Source: Tilletiopsis washingtonensis
Lineage: Eukaryota > Basidiomycota > Exobasidiomycetes > Entylomatales
Assembly: GCF_003144115.1 (NCBI RefSeq)
Contig: NW_020312010.1
Coordinates: 194,428-258,427, forward strand
DNA length: 64,000 bases
Reading direction: 5' to 3'
A program made the translations under genes and the position numbers. Each line of letters starts with the position of its first letter. Position 1 is the stretch's first letter. Positions 36,215 to 46,817 of this stretch are shown one piece after another. The notes under the pieces are model-generated. The model saw nothing but the letters and a program-made list of their open reading frames with translations. It was not told where the DNA came from and did no database searches.

Positions 36215-37246
36215 TCAATCGTCTGAGGCGCCATCATCGTCGTGGTCGTCGCCGCCGCTGTCCGCGTCGGGCTTGGGCTCCAGCAGGCCCAGGCCCTCGA
36301 GCTCGTCGGGCGCCGGGACAGTGTGGTCTGCCCAGCGCTCGCTGAACTCTTGCAGCAGTCGAGCTGCGAGAGCGTCGTCAGTCGGAAGCACCAGACACGA
36401 GCCCGGCAGAGGAGGCAACTCACTGTATCGCTCGTCGGCCTTGACTCGTGCCAGCACTGTCACAGGCGGCGTGAGCGCTGACGCTACCACGCGCCTTCTG
36501 CCACCCAGCTCACCCTCGCTGAAGATGCTTGCTGCCTCGGCCTTGACGGGGTCCTCGGCACCGCGTGGCAGCTGCTCCTTGCCGCCCGGCACGACGTACT
36601 TGCGTCCGCCGGCGTGGTTGGCGTATCGTCGTGCGCGTGTGAAGCCCATCTGAGCAAGCACGTCAGCTTTGAGCCGCTGCTGTGCTGCAGCAGACTCACC
36701 TGGATGAACTTGCGGCACATGTCGGCGCCAACGAAGTCTTCAGCGTCGAGATAGCGCTCAAACGCCGCCTCGAGGTCCTGCGAGCTGCGCGTAGCAGTGG
36801 CGGGGTCTTTGAAAGCCCAAAGCGGCAACAACTCCGCCTTGTATGGCTGCACAGCAAAGACGCCCTGCTCGCCCTACAATAGCTGTGTCAGCTGTGGCGC
36901 TGCTTGGTGCAGGGAGCACGCTCACCCGGCCCGGACGGTAGAGGAAGGGATGCTTGCGTGCGTCGATGCGCTTCCAGTCGAGCTCGTAGGGGAAGGAGGC
37001 CATCGGCGTGCCCTTGCTCTTTGCCTTGCTCTTGCCCTTGGGCGCTGCCTGCTTGCCCTTGGACGCAGACGCTGCTCCAGCCGCCTTGACGGCGGGCTTC
37101 CTGTCGCTCTGCCGCGCGCCACGCGCCGAGCTCTCGGCCTTCCCCACCTCGACCTCGGCCTCCTTGCGCTTGGCGCCGCGCGCTGCGACCTTCTTGCCCT
37201 CGCTCGTGCTGGTTCCTGGCTTCTGACTGCGAGTCTGAGGCGCCAT
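36215..37246 (-). CDS. DUF4385 family protein
   Basis: A conserved protein of unknown function found in bacteria, algae and fungi. Three exons (37246-36926, 36873-36700, 36649-36215) give 309 residues. The N-terminal ~80 residues (MAPQTRSQKPGTSTSEG onward) are Lys/Ala/Ser-rich, possibly a nuclear or nucleic-acid-binding tail. The DUF4385 core, about residues 85-190, has FPYELDWKRIDARKHPFLYR, PGRGEQGVFAVQPYKAELLP, DFVGADMCRKFIQ and MGFTRARRYANHAGGRKY. The C-terminus is acidic and ends in Asp-rich sequence. Family membership is recognised from the core; no enzymatic function can be assigned. Confidence 0.85.
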
Positions 37247-37700
37247 GCTTGCTGCTAGAGGTGGTGGTGAGAGGTCAGGCCTCGCTGCGCCTCGCTGCAC
37301 CCTGGCCGCTCGGCCGCCATGACGCAGCTGACCGATGCGCGGCCTTGCGCCGCGCCCGATCCTCCGCTTAGTCACGCAGCCCAAGGCGGGGACATGGATG
37401 TGATTCGGGCTGATGCGCGTACCTCTACGGAGCGCCGGGAACGTGTGGATGAGGGAGGAATGGGATGTGCGGATGTAGGAGGGAAAGGAGGAGTGTACAG
37501 GCGCAGGGCCACGAGCCGGGAAGCGGAGGCGAAGGAGGGACGCGCGCGTGGCGAAGGACCAGACGCGGTGCGCCGTTTTGCAGGCGCCGAGAGCGGGAGA
37601 GGCACGAGGCTCTCCAGTGGGGTGGCAACGAGAGACAGGCCAGACCGAGGTATCATGCAGGCAGGAGAGAGATCGAAGGGCGGCGTGCGCAATGCCGCCT
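37247..37700. other. DUF4385 upstream region / RhoGEF 3' flank
   Basis: About 450 bp between two leftward genes, purine-rich on the top strand (CT-rich in transcription sense). No gene seen. Confidence 0.5.
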
Positions 37701-40700
37701 CTAGCGCGTCGCCGTCGTCGTGCGGTCCGAGCCGGCGATGAGCTCGCCGAAGAGGCCCGCACAGCTGTCCTCGCTGCGCAGCTGCAGCATGTACACGATG
37801 CCCGTGCGCGCATACTGGCCCGCACCGCTGCTGGCGTCGCTGACCTCGACGGCGACGCCCACCTTGCCCACGCGCTCCACGGCGTCGGGCATGATGAGGG
37901 AGCTGACGAGCACCTTCTTCGAGTTCTCGACGACGAGCTGCTTGACCTCGTCGGGCGAGAGATGGTACACCTTGAGGCGCGCATCGCCCAGCGACTTCCA
38001 CTGCGCGTGGTTTTGCTTGAGGTAGAGGCGGCAGCGCATCTGCGCGCTCACCGTGCTCGTCGTCGGACCCTTGGGCCGCAGCGTCGGGCTGTTCGGCGGG
38101 CTGTACGACTCGTGCTGGCGCACGCTGGGATCCTTGAGGAAGTCGCTCGGCAGCTTGGCTAGTCCGCTACCACCGCCACCGCTGCCGCCGCTCGACGTGG
38201 AGCGGACGCGCTCGCCGACGAAGCTGCTGTTACTGCTGCCCGGCGGCGGCGCACTGCCCACCTGCGGCGAGCGCAGATTCGGCGCAGAGGGGTGGCGCAT
38301 CGGCTCGCGCGGCGGCGGGCCATGGCCGGGCGGTCCCGTGTCCGACGGGCCGCGCTGGCCTCGCGGGAACGCGACGCCAGGCGCGCCAGGAGGGCCTCCA
38401 GGCGGCATCGAGCCGGGCGGGCCAGACATGCCACCAGGCGGGCCTGCCATGCCGCCAGGGCCCATGGGCCGGCCTGACGGGCCTCCAGGCGGGCCTGGCG
38501 GGCCGCCGCGGCCACCCTGGCCGCCCGGGTATTGACCGTTGCGCGGCGGCATGCCTCCAGGTGGTCCGCCGGGGCCGCCAGGTCCGTAGTTGCTCGGCGG
38601 GCCAGGAGGGCCACCAGGTCCGAAGCTGCCGGGAGGACCAGGCGGGCCGCCGCGTCCCATCATCTGAGGCGCGCGGAAGGGCGGCGACATCGGTCCAGGG
38701 CCGCCCGGCGGGCCGCCAGGGCCGGGTGAAGGGCCGCGGCGACCCATCATCTGTTGCGGACCGGTCGGCGGACTGCTCTCCGCCGGCGAGCCGCGTCCGT
38801 TGCTCTGCGCAAACGGCGGGCGGACGCCGGCAAAGCCAGGCCTTGGCCCTCCAGGGCCAAAGTCCGGACCGCCAGAACTGCCCGAGGGCGGTCCAGCCGG
38901 CCCCGGCATGCCGCTGAAGCTGCCCGGCGCCGGGCCAGGCGGGCCGTTGAAGCGCGAGCCGTTGGCGAAGCCAGGGCTGCTCGGCGACGGCGAGCGCGTC
39001 AGGTTCGGGCTCATGACCGGGCTCGACGCGGGCGGAATGCGCAGATCCGGCGAGCCGATGGCATAAGCACCGTTCTGGCCCTGTGCGATCTTGGGGAACG
39101 AGGCGACCGAGTTGAACGAGTTGTCGCGCGCCAGGCTGGAACCGGTGGACGAGTGCGGCGAGAAGAGCTCGCCCGAGGCACTCTCCGTGCTCGACAGGCC
39201 ATTGCCCGACGACGGCGTGACGGAGATGGCAGGCGAGACGCCCGTCGGCGGCAGCGTGCTCGCAGACAGTGGCGAGGGCGCCGGCAGGCCCGCAGACGGC
39301 CCCGTCTGCAGCTTCAGGCCCATATTGGCAGCGAAGCGGTTGCACGCGTCAAAGTGCTGCAGCCACTCGTCGCGCTCCTGCCGCGAGTCGGTCTGAATGA
39401 GCATGGTCTCCTTCTTCAGGATGACAATCGAGAGCGCATTCCCCTGCGCACTCTCGGCGACGCGCAGATGCTTGCCGGCAAGCGGCGGGTAGAGAAGCCA
39501 CATGTCGGTGTCGCGGCTCGTGGCTGTTGCGCGCTCGCTGGGCGTCATGCGCTCGCAGATGAGGAAGAGATCAGTGAGCAGCACGAGATGCGCGCGCCGC
39601 AAGACGATCTCCTTGCCGGTCGAGGCGGGCGTGAAGGTCACGATGACATCGGCGCTCTTGCGCAGCGTGCGCGTGAAGGGCAGATTCGGCGGGTTCATGC
39701 GCAGCTGGCATTTCTGTGGGGGCGGGAGAGTCAGCTGCAAGAGCGCGTAGGAAGGCACGTCGCACGTACCTTGGGCATCATCGTGAAGATGTCGAGGGTG
39801 CGGCTCGTGTCCAGCCGCTGCTCGAGGACATCTGCCGCGTTGTCCTCGAGCGACAGCGCGCCCGCGGCACGCAGCGTGTCGTCGGCCTGCGGCGCAGAGA
39901 CGCTTGGAGCACTCGGCGCAGGCGACGCAATGCGAGGCGGTGCGTTTGGGCGCGTGGCCAGAAATGGCGGGCTCGTGACGGGATCCTTGGGCATCGGCGG
40001 CGGCTCTGAGGACATGCGATCAGAGGCAGACGTCGCCGACGAGGCTCTGTTGCCAGAGGCAGGCGTGCTGCTGCTGCTCCGACAGGTCAGCAGTGATCGC
40101 GTGCGCGGTGCAATGCGCTCTTCACTCACTCGTGCGTCATCGAAGTCGTGTCGCCGACAGAGCTATCGCCGCTCGTGCGCTCGCGCTCCGGCGCCACTGG
40201 CCCTTCATCGAGCACGCTCATGCTGATGCGGCGCTTCGAGCGCTCGAGCAGCTCATCGAGCTTCTCGTTGGCGCCCACCAGCAGGCGGTGGTCGCTGCGG
40301 CCCGGCTGTGTGCTCTTGAGCAGGCGCGAGTAGAGCTTCTTGTAGTACTTGAGCCGCACCTGCGGCAATGCGAACAGCGCGTCAAGCGTCCACACGTCGC
40401 CCGGCGAGCGCTTCTTGTCCGAGAAGACGACGGGCGAGCCGTCGGGCTGCGTCGGCGCCGAGATCTCGTCGAGCAGCTCGCCGAGCTTCGTGTTGGACTG
40501 CACCGCGGCCCACGTGTCAAAGTCGGTGAAGTAGTTGTCGCAGTAGCGCATGTACGGCGCCTCGAGGTCGTCGATCTGGTGTCGAAGGTCAGCGGATGCG
40601 CGCAAAACGGCGCGAGCGTCACTCACCCAGCGCATGAGCAGGTCGCCGAGCGCGCGCGGCGACGCAGGGTTGGGGCCGATCTCGCGCAACGACTGCGCAG

Positions 40701-42106
40701 CGCGTGTGAGCTCCGGATCATTGAGGCGCAGTGCTGCCACTCACCTTCAGGAATGACCTGTTCACGCGGTAGATCGACTCGACGTTGCGGAACATCGTGT
40801 CCAGCTCCGGCGGCGGGAAGTTGGTGCGACTCCAGGCCGCAGCGACTCGCTGTTGTGTGCCACATGTCAGCGGCTGGTCGCAATGCGCACTGGCGAAGCA
40901 TTCTGCCAGCGGAGCGACGCTACTCACGCGAATGATCTTGCTCAGCTCGGCGACGAAGGCCGTCTCCGTCTCGATGAGGTCGAGCAGCGGATTGGCCTTG
41001 CGCGACTTTTCCTTCTCGCGCGCCGCCTCGTCGCCATCGTCGCCGCCGCCATTGTCTCCCGAGCCGGGCGAGCTGGCGCGCCCATCGCCGCCGCGCGGCA
41101 GATCTGCATCGTGCGAGCCGCCTGCGCCGCCTGAGCTGCCCGAGGCGCCCTCGCCCGTTTCTGTGCGGCTCCAGCCGCTGCCTGCACTGAACCCACTCAT
41201 GCTGTTCAGCTGCGGCCCACTCGCGGCCGGCACACCCGAGATGCGCGGCCCGAGCGCTTCAAAGAGAGACGAGAGCTGGCGCGGCGAGGGCGCGTCGGCC
41301 TCGTCCAGCAGGCGCGAGCCGAGAATCGGCGACGTGGCAAGCAGGCTGCCGCTCGAGCGGCTCACTGTTGCGCTGGCCAGCTCGCCGCTTCTCCGCCGCG
41401 CGCGCGCAGGCGCAGGCACAGTCTGCGGCCAGGGCGCCGAGGTGGATGGACCGCCGCGTGCGTATGCGGCAGGCGGCCGTTGCACGGAGCCGTCCGCCGC
41501 GCCGACGGGCGGCAGGATCGACAGTCCGCCGCCGCCGTCCATGCTGCGAGGCGGCTGAAACGTGGCCTGCGGCGTGTCGAGCGAGGGGCTGTTGGAGAAC
41601 GCGAAGGGAGATGAGGTGTGCAGAGGCGGAGAGGTCGGCGCAGAAGGTCGAGCGCGCGGAGGAAGAGGCGCGTGTCCTGATGCGCTCGAGCTGTGGCGGC
41701 TGTGATGCGCAGTGGAGTAGGTGCTGCCGGCACTGCTGCGAGCTAGACTGGAGGACGGCCGGTCCTCGCGAGGTGGCCGCGCGCTGACTGGCGGAAAGTC
41801 GCGGCTGAGCTGTCGCGGCGGTGCGCGCGCTGCAGGAGCGACGGGCGGCGCAGAGCCAACACGACCTGGCGGATCCTGCCAGGGTCGTTGCGGCGGACTC
41901 GCCGAGAAGTGCGGCGCGAACTGCGGACGTGGAGGCGAGGTGGCGCTCTGCAGCGCTTGCGCCGACACGATCTGGCCGGGCTGGAAGCTCGGCGCGTAGT
42001 ACGCAGCACCAAGCGGGGCCGGTGCTCGCGTGTGGAACACAGCAGTCGCAGCGTCTGCGTACGAGGCGCTGGAGTCTGTGCGCCCACTCTCGGGTCGGCT
42101 GTTCAT
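37701..42106 (-). CDS. Rho guanine nucleotide exchange factor (DH-PH) with collagen-like linker
   Basis: Activates a Rho/Cdc42-type GTPase; acts in polarity or cell-wall signalling (inferred from the family). Six exons: 42106-40928, 40849-40745, 40692-40627, 40575-40130, about 40073-39770, 39713-37701; about 1370 residues. The first ~350 residues are Ser/Pro-rich. The DH domain starts at NPLLDLIETETAFVAELSKI and runs through YRVNRSFLK, LREIGPNPASPRALGDLLM and DLEAPYMRYCDNYF. A PH-like domain begins near MNPPNLPFTRTLRKSADVIV and includes IVLRRAHLVLLTDLFLICER and the tail ERDEWLQHFDACNRFA. Then comes a Gly/Pro/Met-rich segment of about 240 residues and a conserved C-terminal block (MRCRLYLKQNHAQWKSLGDA). 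The exon 5 acceptor is ambiguous among tandem CAGs. Confidence 0.88.
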
Positions 42107-45100
42107 CGTGCGCGCGCGACACGAGGGAGGAGGAAGGAGAAGGTGGCAAGAAGGAAGCAGCGTCAGCGCCAGGCCAGACGCAGCGACGGTAAAGTGTGGC
42201 GGATGTGCAACAGAGCCGCGGCGGCGTCTGCGTCTAATTTGGGACCCCTTCCACCCGCACCGCCGCGGCACGCCGGCATCGGCACGTCCAGCCTCGTCAT
42301 CGTACAAGCGCGCACGCGCAGCCCCTGAACCGTCCAGAGGCCGTCGCGGCGAGGCTTCTGTGCGTGTTGTGCGTGCAGAGCGCGCAGAGCTGGCAGCAGC
42401 AGGGAGAGCGGCAGCGCAAGCCATCACGCTGGATGCTTCGTCGGCAGGCTGGCTGGCGCGCGCTGGGTCTCCTGACGCCGGCATCAAGCCCCTAGATACG
42501 GCGGCAGCGCAGAGCCACGGGCGCCGAGCTTGGGCGCGTGCACGTGGCAGCCCAGCGGCGGTGCGCGCCTCTTCACCTGGCCTCTCGCACCTCCCGCAGC
42601 GCGAAGCTCCAAGCAGAGCGCGCACAGACGGTCCAAGACCGAGCGAGGTCAGAACCAACGAAAGGTGCGCGCTGAGTCGGCGACGTTCACGGGCGAAGGA
42701 GCCGTTGCGCAGCCAGCAGACAGGGGCCCGCCCGAGCTGCCGCCCAGCGCACAGAGAATGAGCGGAATCTCTGCGCCATCTGCTGTCTGCCGGCCTTTCC
42801 TCAAGACGCCGCTGCTCCATAGAGCGACGGCAGCAGAGAGATGGGCCCACAGCGCTCGACGGATCACCAGTCCGGCCTGCCTTGCCAGCATGTCCTGCCC
42901 ACCGACCACCACCAGCTCTTCCCTTCATCCCAGCCAGCCGCTGCACTGGGAGAGAAGCGCACACGTCGCGCACGTCTCGAGCGAAGCTACGCACCTTACA
43001 GACGACGCTCCAGGCAGCCACAAGCCACTCGCGCGGCGGCAGGGCTCGCTGCTCGCGCTTCAGGGGCGGCGCGGCACCGAACTCGGGGGGCGCGTGCGCG
43101 TGCGCTTCTGCGGCCGGCGGCTAGGCTCGGCAGCGGGGCAGCGGGCTGCGGCGCTGAGCGCGGATGGCCGGCAAGGCGAGACTTGAGGATGGTGGTTGGT
43201 GGGTGAGACTCGGCCGGCAGCCTGGCGGGCGACGCGGGAAGGGGGTGTGTGCGGAGCGAAGGGCGATCGTGGTCCCAGGCGCGCAGACGATGCCGGTGCG
43301 TGTGCGGCCGCTGCGCCGTGGCCGCTCCTGCAAGCGCGAGAGGCGCGAGCTCAGCGCCGCAGAGCGCAGAGGACACGAGCCTCGCGCGCGGCGAGCCTGC
43401 GCCTCGCGCAGCCGACGCCGCCGCCGTCGCGCCTCCCTTCCTCCTCCTCTCAGTCTGCACCTGAGCCTGCCGCCGCCGCAATCGCCGGGCTCTCGGCTCT
43501 GTGCGCCTGCGTGCTGCGTGCCCTCACGGCTGTTTTTGCAGCTCAGCCGCGGCCGCGCAGGTGCAGGCCTGCCAGATGCCGGCGGCACACGCAGCCGCAG
43601 CCCGCGCCGGCGCCGCACCCGCAAGCCGCGATCTCAGCCGTCAGACAGAGCGCAGCGAGCAGCGGCAGGAGGCAACAGCGCGCGCAGACTTGCCCCCTCG
43701 GGCTGCGGCGCGCCGGCCGCTGCCGCTGCGGTGCGGTGCGCGAGGGCAGCAGCGCGTCTGCGACCAAACACGCGCACCACGCGCGCCTGCATGCTGCCGC
43801 TGCTGCTGCGAGCGAAACGCTCTCGCGGCGGCGTGGCGCAGGAGGTGCAGCTCGCCTTGGTGCTGCTCAGGTGCCCGAGGAGCTTTTTCTGGCGACGCCA
43901 TGCCGCCGCAGCTGACGCTGACGCTGCGCCCTCATGCGCGGCGCACACCCCGCGGCGCGCGCCGGCGCGAGAGGCAGCGCATCAGCTTGGCGCCTCACGC
44001 CGGCGAGCCTCGTGCCTCGTGCCGCACACGCCGCAGATCTCGACGTCTCATCTCGCTCTTTGGTCACCGAGAGCGAGGCAACACGCCGAGCTGGGCAGCG
44101 TGTGAGATGGGCTCGTGAGAACGGCTCTGCCGAGCCGCCGACAGGTGCTCGAGCACGCCGCGAAATGATGCCCTGCGCCTTGGCTGGAGCGCCGGCGCCG
44201 GCGAGCGCGCCCAAGCCTGCAGCGCAGCCGTTGAGCCCAGCATCCGCCAGGGGGCGACGGGGGCGAGCGGTACGGCGCCCGGAGGCCTCTCAGGAGCCTT
44301 GGCGCTTGCGATCAGCTGCGCAGAGCGAGGGCAACTTCGAGCACGGAGAGCTGAAGCATCGTCCGAGGCTGCGACGCAGGCACAAGGCACGCCTGCGCTC
44401 TGAAGCGACGAGTCCGCAGGTGCTGCGGCTGGCTCAGGCGACCTCGAAGGGCCATCAGCATGGGCTCGAGGTCGTGTGATCCCCTGTGGAGCTGCACACT
44501 GCGCTTCGCTTTGATGTCGCAATAAGAGTCTGAATCACACCGCAGCGCCCCACTCTTACTCGTCTCTGACTGAGCGAGCATCTGGCCGCACGCTCGCAAC
44601 GAGACCCGAGCGCCATCGGCGCAGCATGATCTTCCCTCACTCACACGCCTCGCAATCAAACGGGTGAGGCTTGCATCATCGTGCACTTGCTCCGCGTCGA
44701 GAGAAGAGCGCTCGGTTGCGCTTTGCGAGGTCGAAGCAGCGGCCGGGCACGCACGCGGGAGCAGCAGCAGCAAGACGCCGAGCTGTCGCAGCCCAGCATC
44801 CTGGCGTCCATGCTCGCGTCTAGCTTCGCCTCTGAGATTCAGCTCCCCTATCCAAGCTGACCCCAGAATCTGTCTTTCGGCGACAAGAGCCAGCGGCTCG
44901 AGGTGGTTGTCCGTGAGCGCTCAGCGACACGGCAGAGGTGGAGTGGCTCCCGTAGCGCCTTTGCAGGTGTCATGCGCCGCTGCGGCCGCGTGTGACGCTT
45001 TCTGGCGCATCTTCTCGCAGCCTTGGCATCGCGGGGCAGGCACCGACTACCACTCGGACTCGGCAGTCTCGGCCGCAGCGAGGGTGGCCCTCGCCACACC

Positions 45101-45266
45101 GCCCGGGTGGGCAAGGGCGGATGAATGGCGAGAGGCGTACTCGGGGAAGCAGCAGCGATCTCGCAGTGCAGCGCTGCGCGCCATCTTCTTGGACACGCCC
45201 GAAGAATGTCTGTGTCCCTCTCACGGTGACAGAGGAGCAGGGGATGTGATGTTCATTACACGCTGC
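42107..45266. other. 3.2-kb gene-poor region upstream of RhoGEF
   Basis: This stretch separates the RhoGEF start from the 3' end of the dienelactone hydrolase. Many frames of 150-350 codons exist on both strands, but they overlap, are Ala/Arg/Ser-dominated and show no domain or splice logic, as expected in very GC-rich DNA. It probably holds the RhoGEF promoter and long 5' leader. I see no RNA gene or repeat array. Confidence 0.4.
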
Positions 45267-46366
45267 TCAGAGCTCGGCGTTGAAGAAGCTCGCCGTGTCG
45301 ATGGCGGCATGCTGCATCGCCTTTGCCGTGTATGCGTCGTTCTCGTCGCCCTTGATGGCCCAGCCGTGCGAGACGTTGGGGTAGTAGCCAAACTTGACAA
45401 ACACGCCCTCGCGTGCCTTCTTTTTGCACACCTCAATCGCCGCCTCGCGCTTGGCGTCGGGGAACTGCGGGTCCGTCTCGCACGTGAGGAAGAGGGCTGG
45501 CTTTGCGAGCTGCGCAAAGTCCGAGCCGTCCTCTGCGAGCAGCGAAGGGTGGGCAAAGGCGATGGCATCGACTTGAGAGGCACCGGCGGAGGTGGAGGAG
45601 AGGTGCAAGACGGGCAGAGCACCCCAGCACTTCTCTCTTCGTCAGCGACGTGCGTCACGCAGTGGAAGGGGAAGGGGCACTCACGTAGCCCACAGCGCCG
45701 ATCCTGACCTTGTCGCCCTGCTCCTTGCGGATCTCGTCGACCGCAGCGCGGATCGAAGGCGCAGCCGCCTCTCCGGGATGATGCTTGGCGAGGAACGAGG
45801 GAAAGTCGGGCTCCCACTTTGGGTCCTTCTGCTTGGCCTGCGTAAAGTCGTCGCCGTCGAGGAAGTCGGGGATGTATACGCTGCGAGAGACGGAGAGGAA
45901 TGGGTAAGAGGCTGCATCTAGAGGAGAGGTCCGCGCCGCCATGGCAAGTCTTGCCTACGCGCCCTGATGGCTGGTGCAGCCATGCGCTCTTGCCTCGCCG
46001 GCAGCCATGTCCTCTTCATGCTCATGCTCACGCCCTCCTCCCGTCAGACTTCTCCGCCCTCCACCCGCTCTCTGTACACCTCCCATGTCGCCTCTCCACT
46101 CACCGCGCGCCAAGCTCCTTTGCAAAGCGATCCGCCAGCACGCGCGTGTTAGTCAGTCTCCAGCCAAACACATCTGCCACAATGAGCAGTGCGCGCTGGG
46201 CACCCTTGTCGCCCGTCACGTAGCACTCCCGGCCGCCGAGCGAGGTCTCGCTGCCTGCGGGCGTGCCCTTGGTGAAGGAGCCCTGCGAAGGCGGGAGTTA
46301 GAGGGAGAGGAGAGGGAGTGGGAGGGAGGCACGCACGACGTGGGAACAGCAACTGAAGGCGGACAT
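45267..46366 (-). CDS. Dienelactone hydrolase family protein
   Basis: An alpha/beta hydrolase of the DLH family (yeast Aim2-like); in bacteria relatives open dienelactones, while the fungal substrate is unknown. Four exons (46366-46337, 46282-46104, 45880-45685, 45629-45267) give 255 residues. Exon 1 encodes only 10 residues (MSAFSCCSHV). DLH marks: GRECYVTGDKGAQRALLIVA, DVFGWRLTNTRVLADRFAKE, VYIPDFLDGD, the nucleophile Cys136 in GYCWGA, the Asp loop TCETDPQFPDAKR and catalytic His in NVSHGWAIKGD. There is no signal peptide, so it is probably cytosolic. The acceptor of exon 4 (GAAG) is weaker than usual, but the phase and the GYCWG motif fix it. Confidence 0.88.
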
Positions 46367-46817
46367 GGTGGGTGAGGTGGTGAGAGCAGTAAGACTGGTG
46401 TGGTGGTGGAGAAGGAAGAATGAGCTCGTTGATTGCGCACCTTGGGGAGCTCGCCTTGTGCCTGACAGTGAGGCCGAAGCTGGAGCCGCGGTCGCCGAAG
46501 CGCGAAGCAAGGTGGAGGGCGCGTGGCCCGCGCACAGCGCGGCGGCAGCCGCGGCACGCTAAACGCCGGCGTCGGGCCCGACGCCGAGCCGCCGGCATCC
46601 GATCCCACCTAGAAGACTGCGGCAAACATCCGCCTCTCCCAGCGCCTCTCTCAGCGCAGGGAGAGTGAGAGTGGAGCAGACGGAGCCGAACGGTGGCACG
46701 ACGGCTCCCTGTTGCCTGCTCTGGCGCTCCTCGACAGACCCAAGCCGCGCGCCTCGCCCTTCGCTCGGTCCAGGGGCAGTACACATCATGCCCTTTCCAT
46801 TGCATTTGATCTCGCAT
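46367..46817. other. Dienelactone hydrolase promoter / ILV1 3' flank
   Basis: About 450 bp between two leftward genes, with CT-rich leader sequence next to the hydrolase start. No gene seen. Confidence 0.5.

Noticed and set aside
38230-39345. 371-codon Trp/Arg-rich frame in the RhoGEF region
   Set aside because: It is a shifted-frame shadow of the Gly-Pro-rich exon.
40718-43021. 767-codon minus-strand open frame taken as one protein
   Set aside because: Its 3' half is exon 1 of the RhoGEF; the part upstream of the ATG at 42106 is random-looking Ala/Arg-rich sequence, so it is leader and promoter.
44664-45707. 347-codon plus-strand frame upstream of and over the hydrolase
   Set aside because: Its 3' half is antisense to the dienelactone hydrolase exon and its 5' half has no recognisable features.
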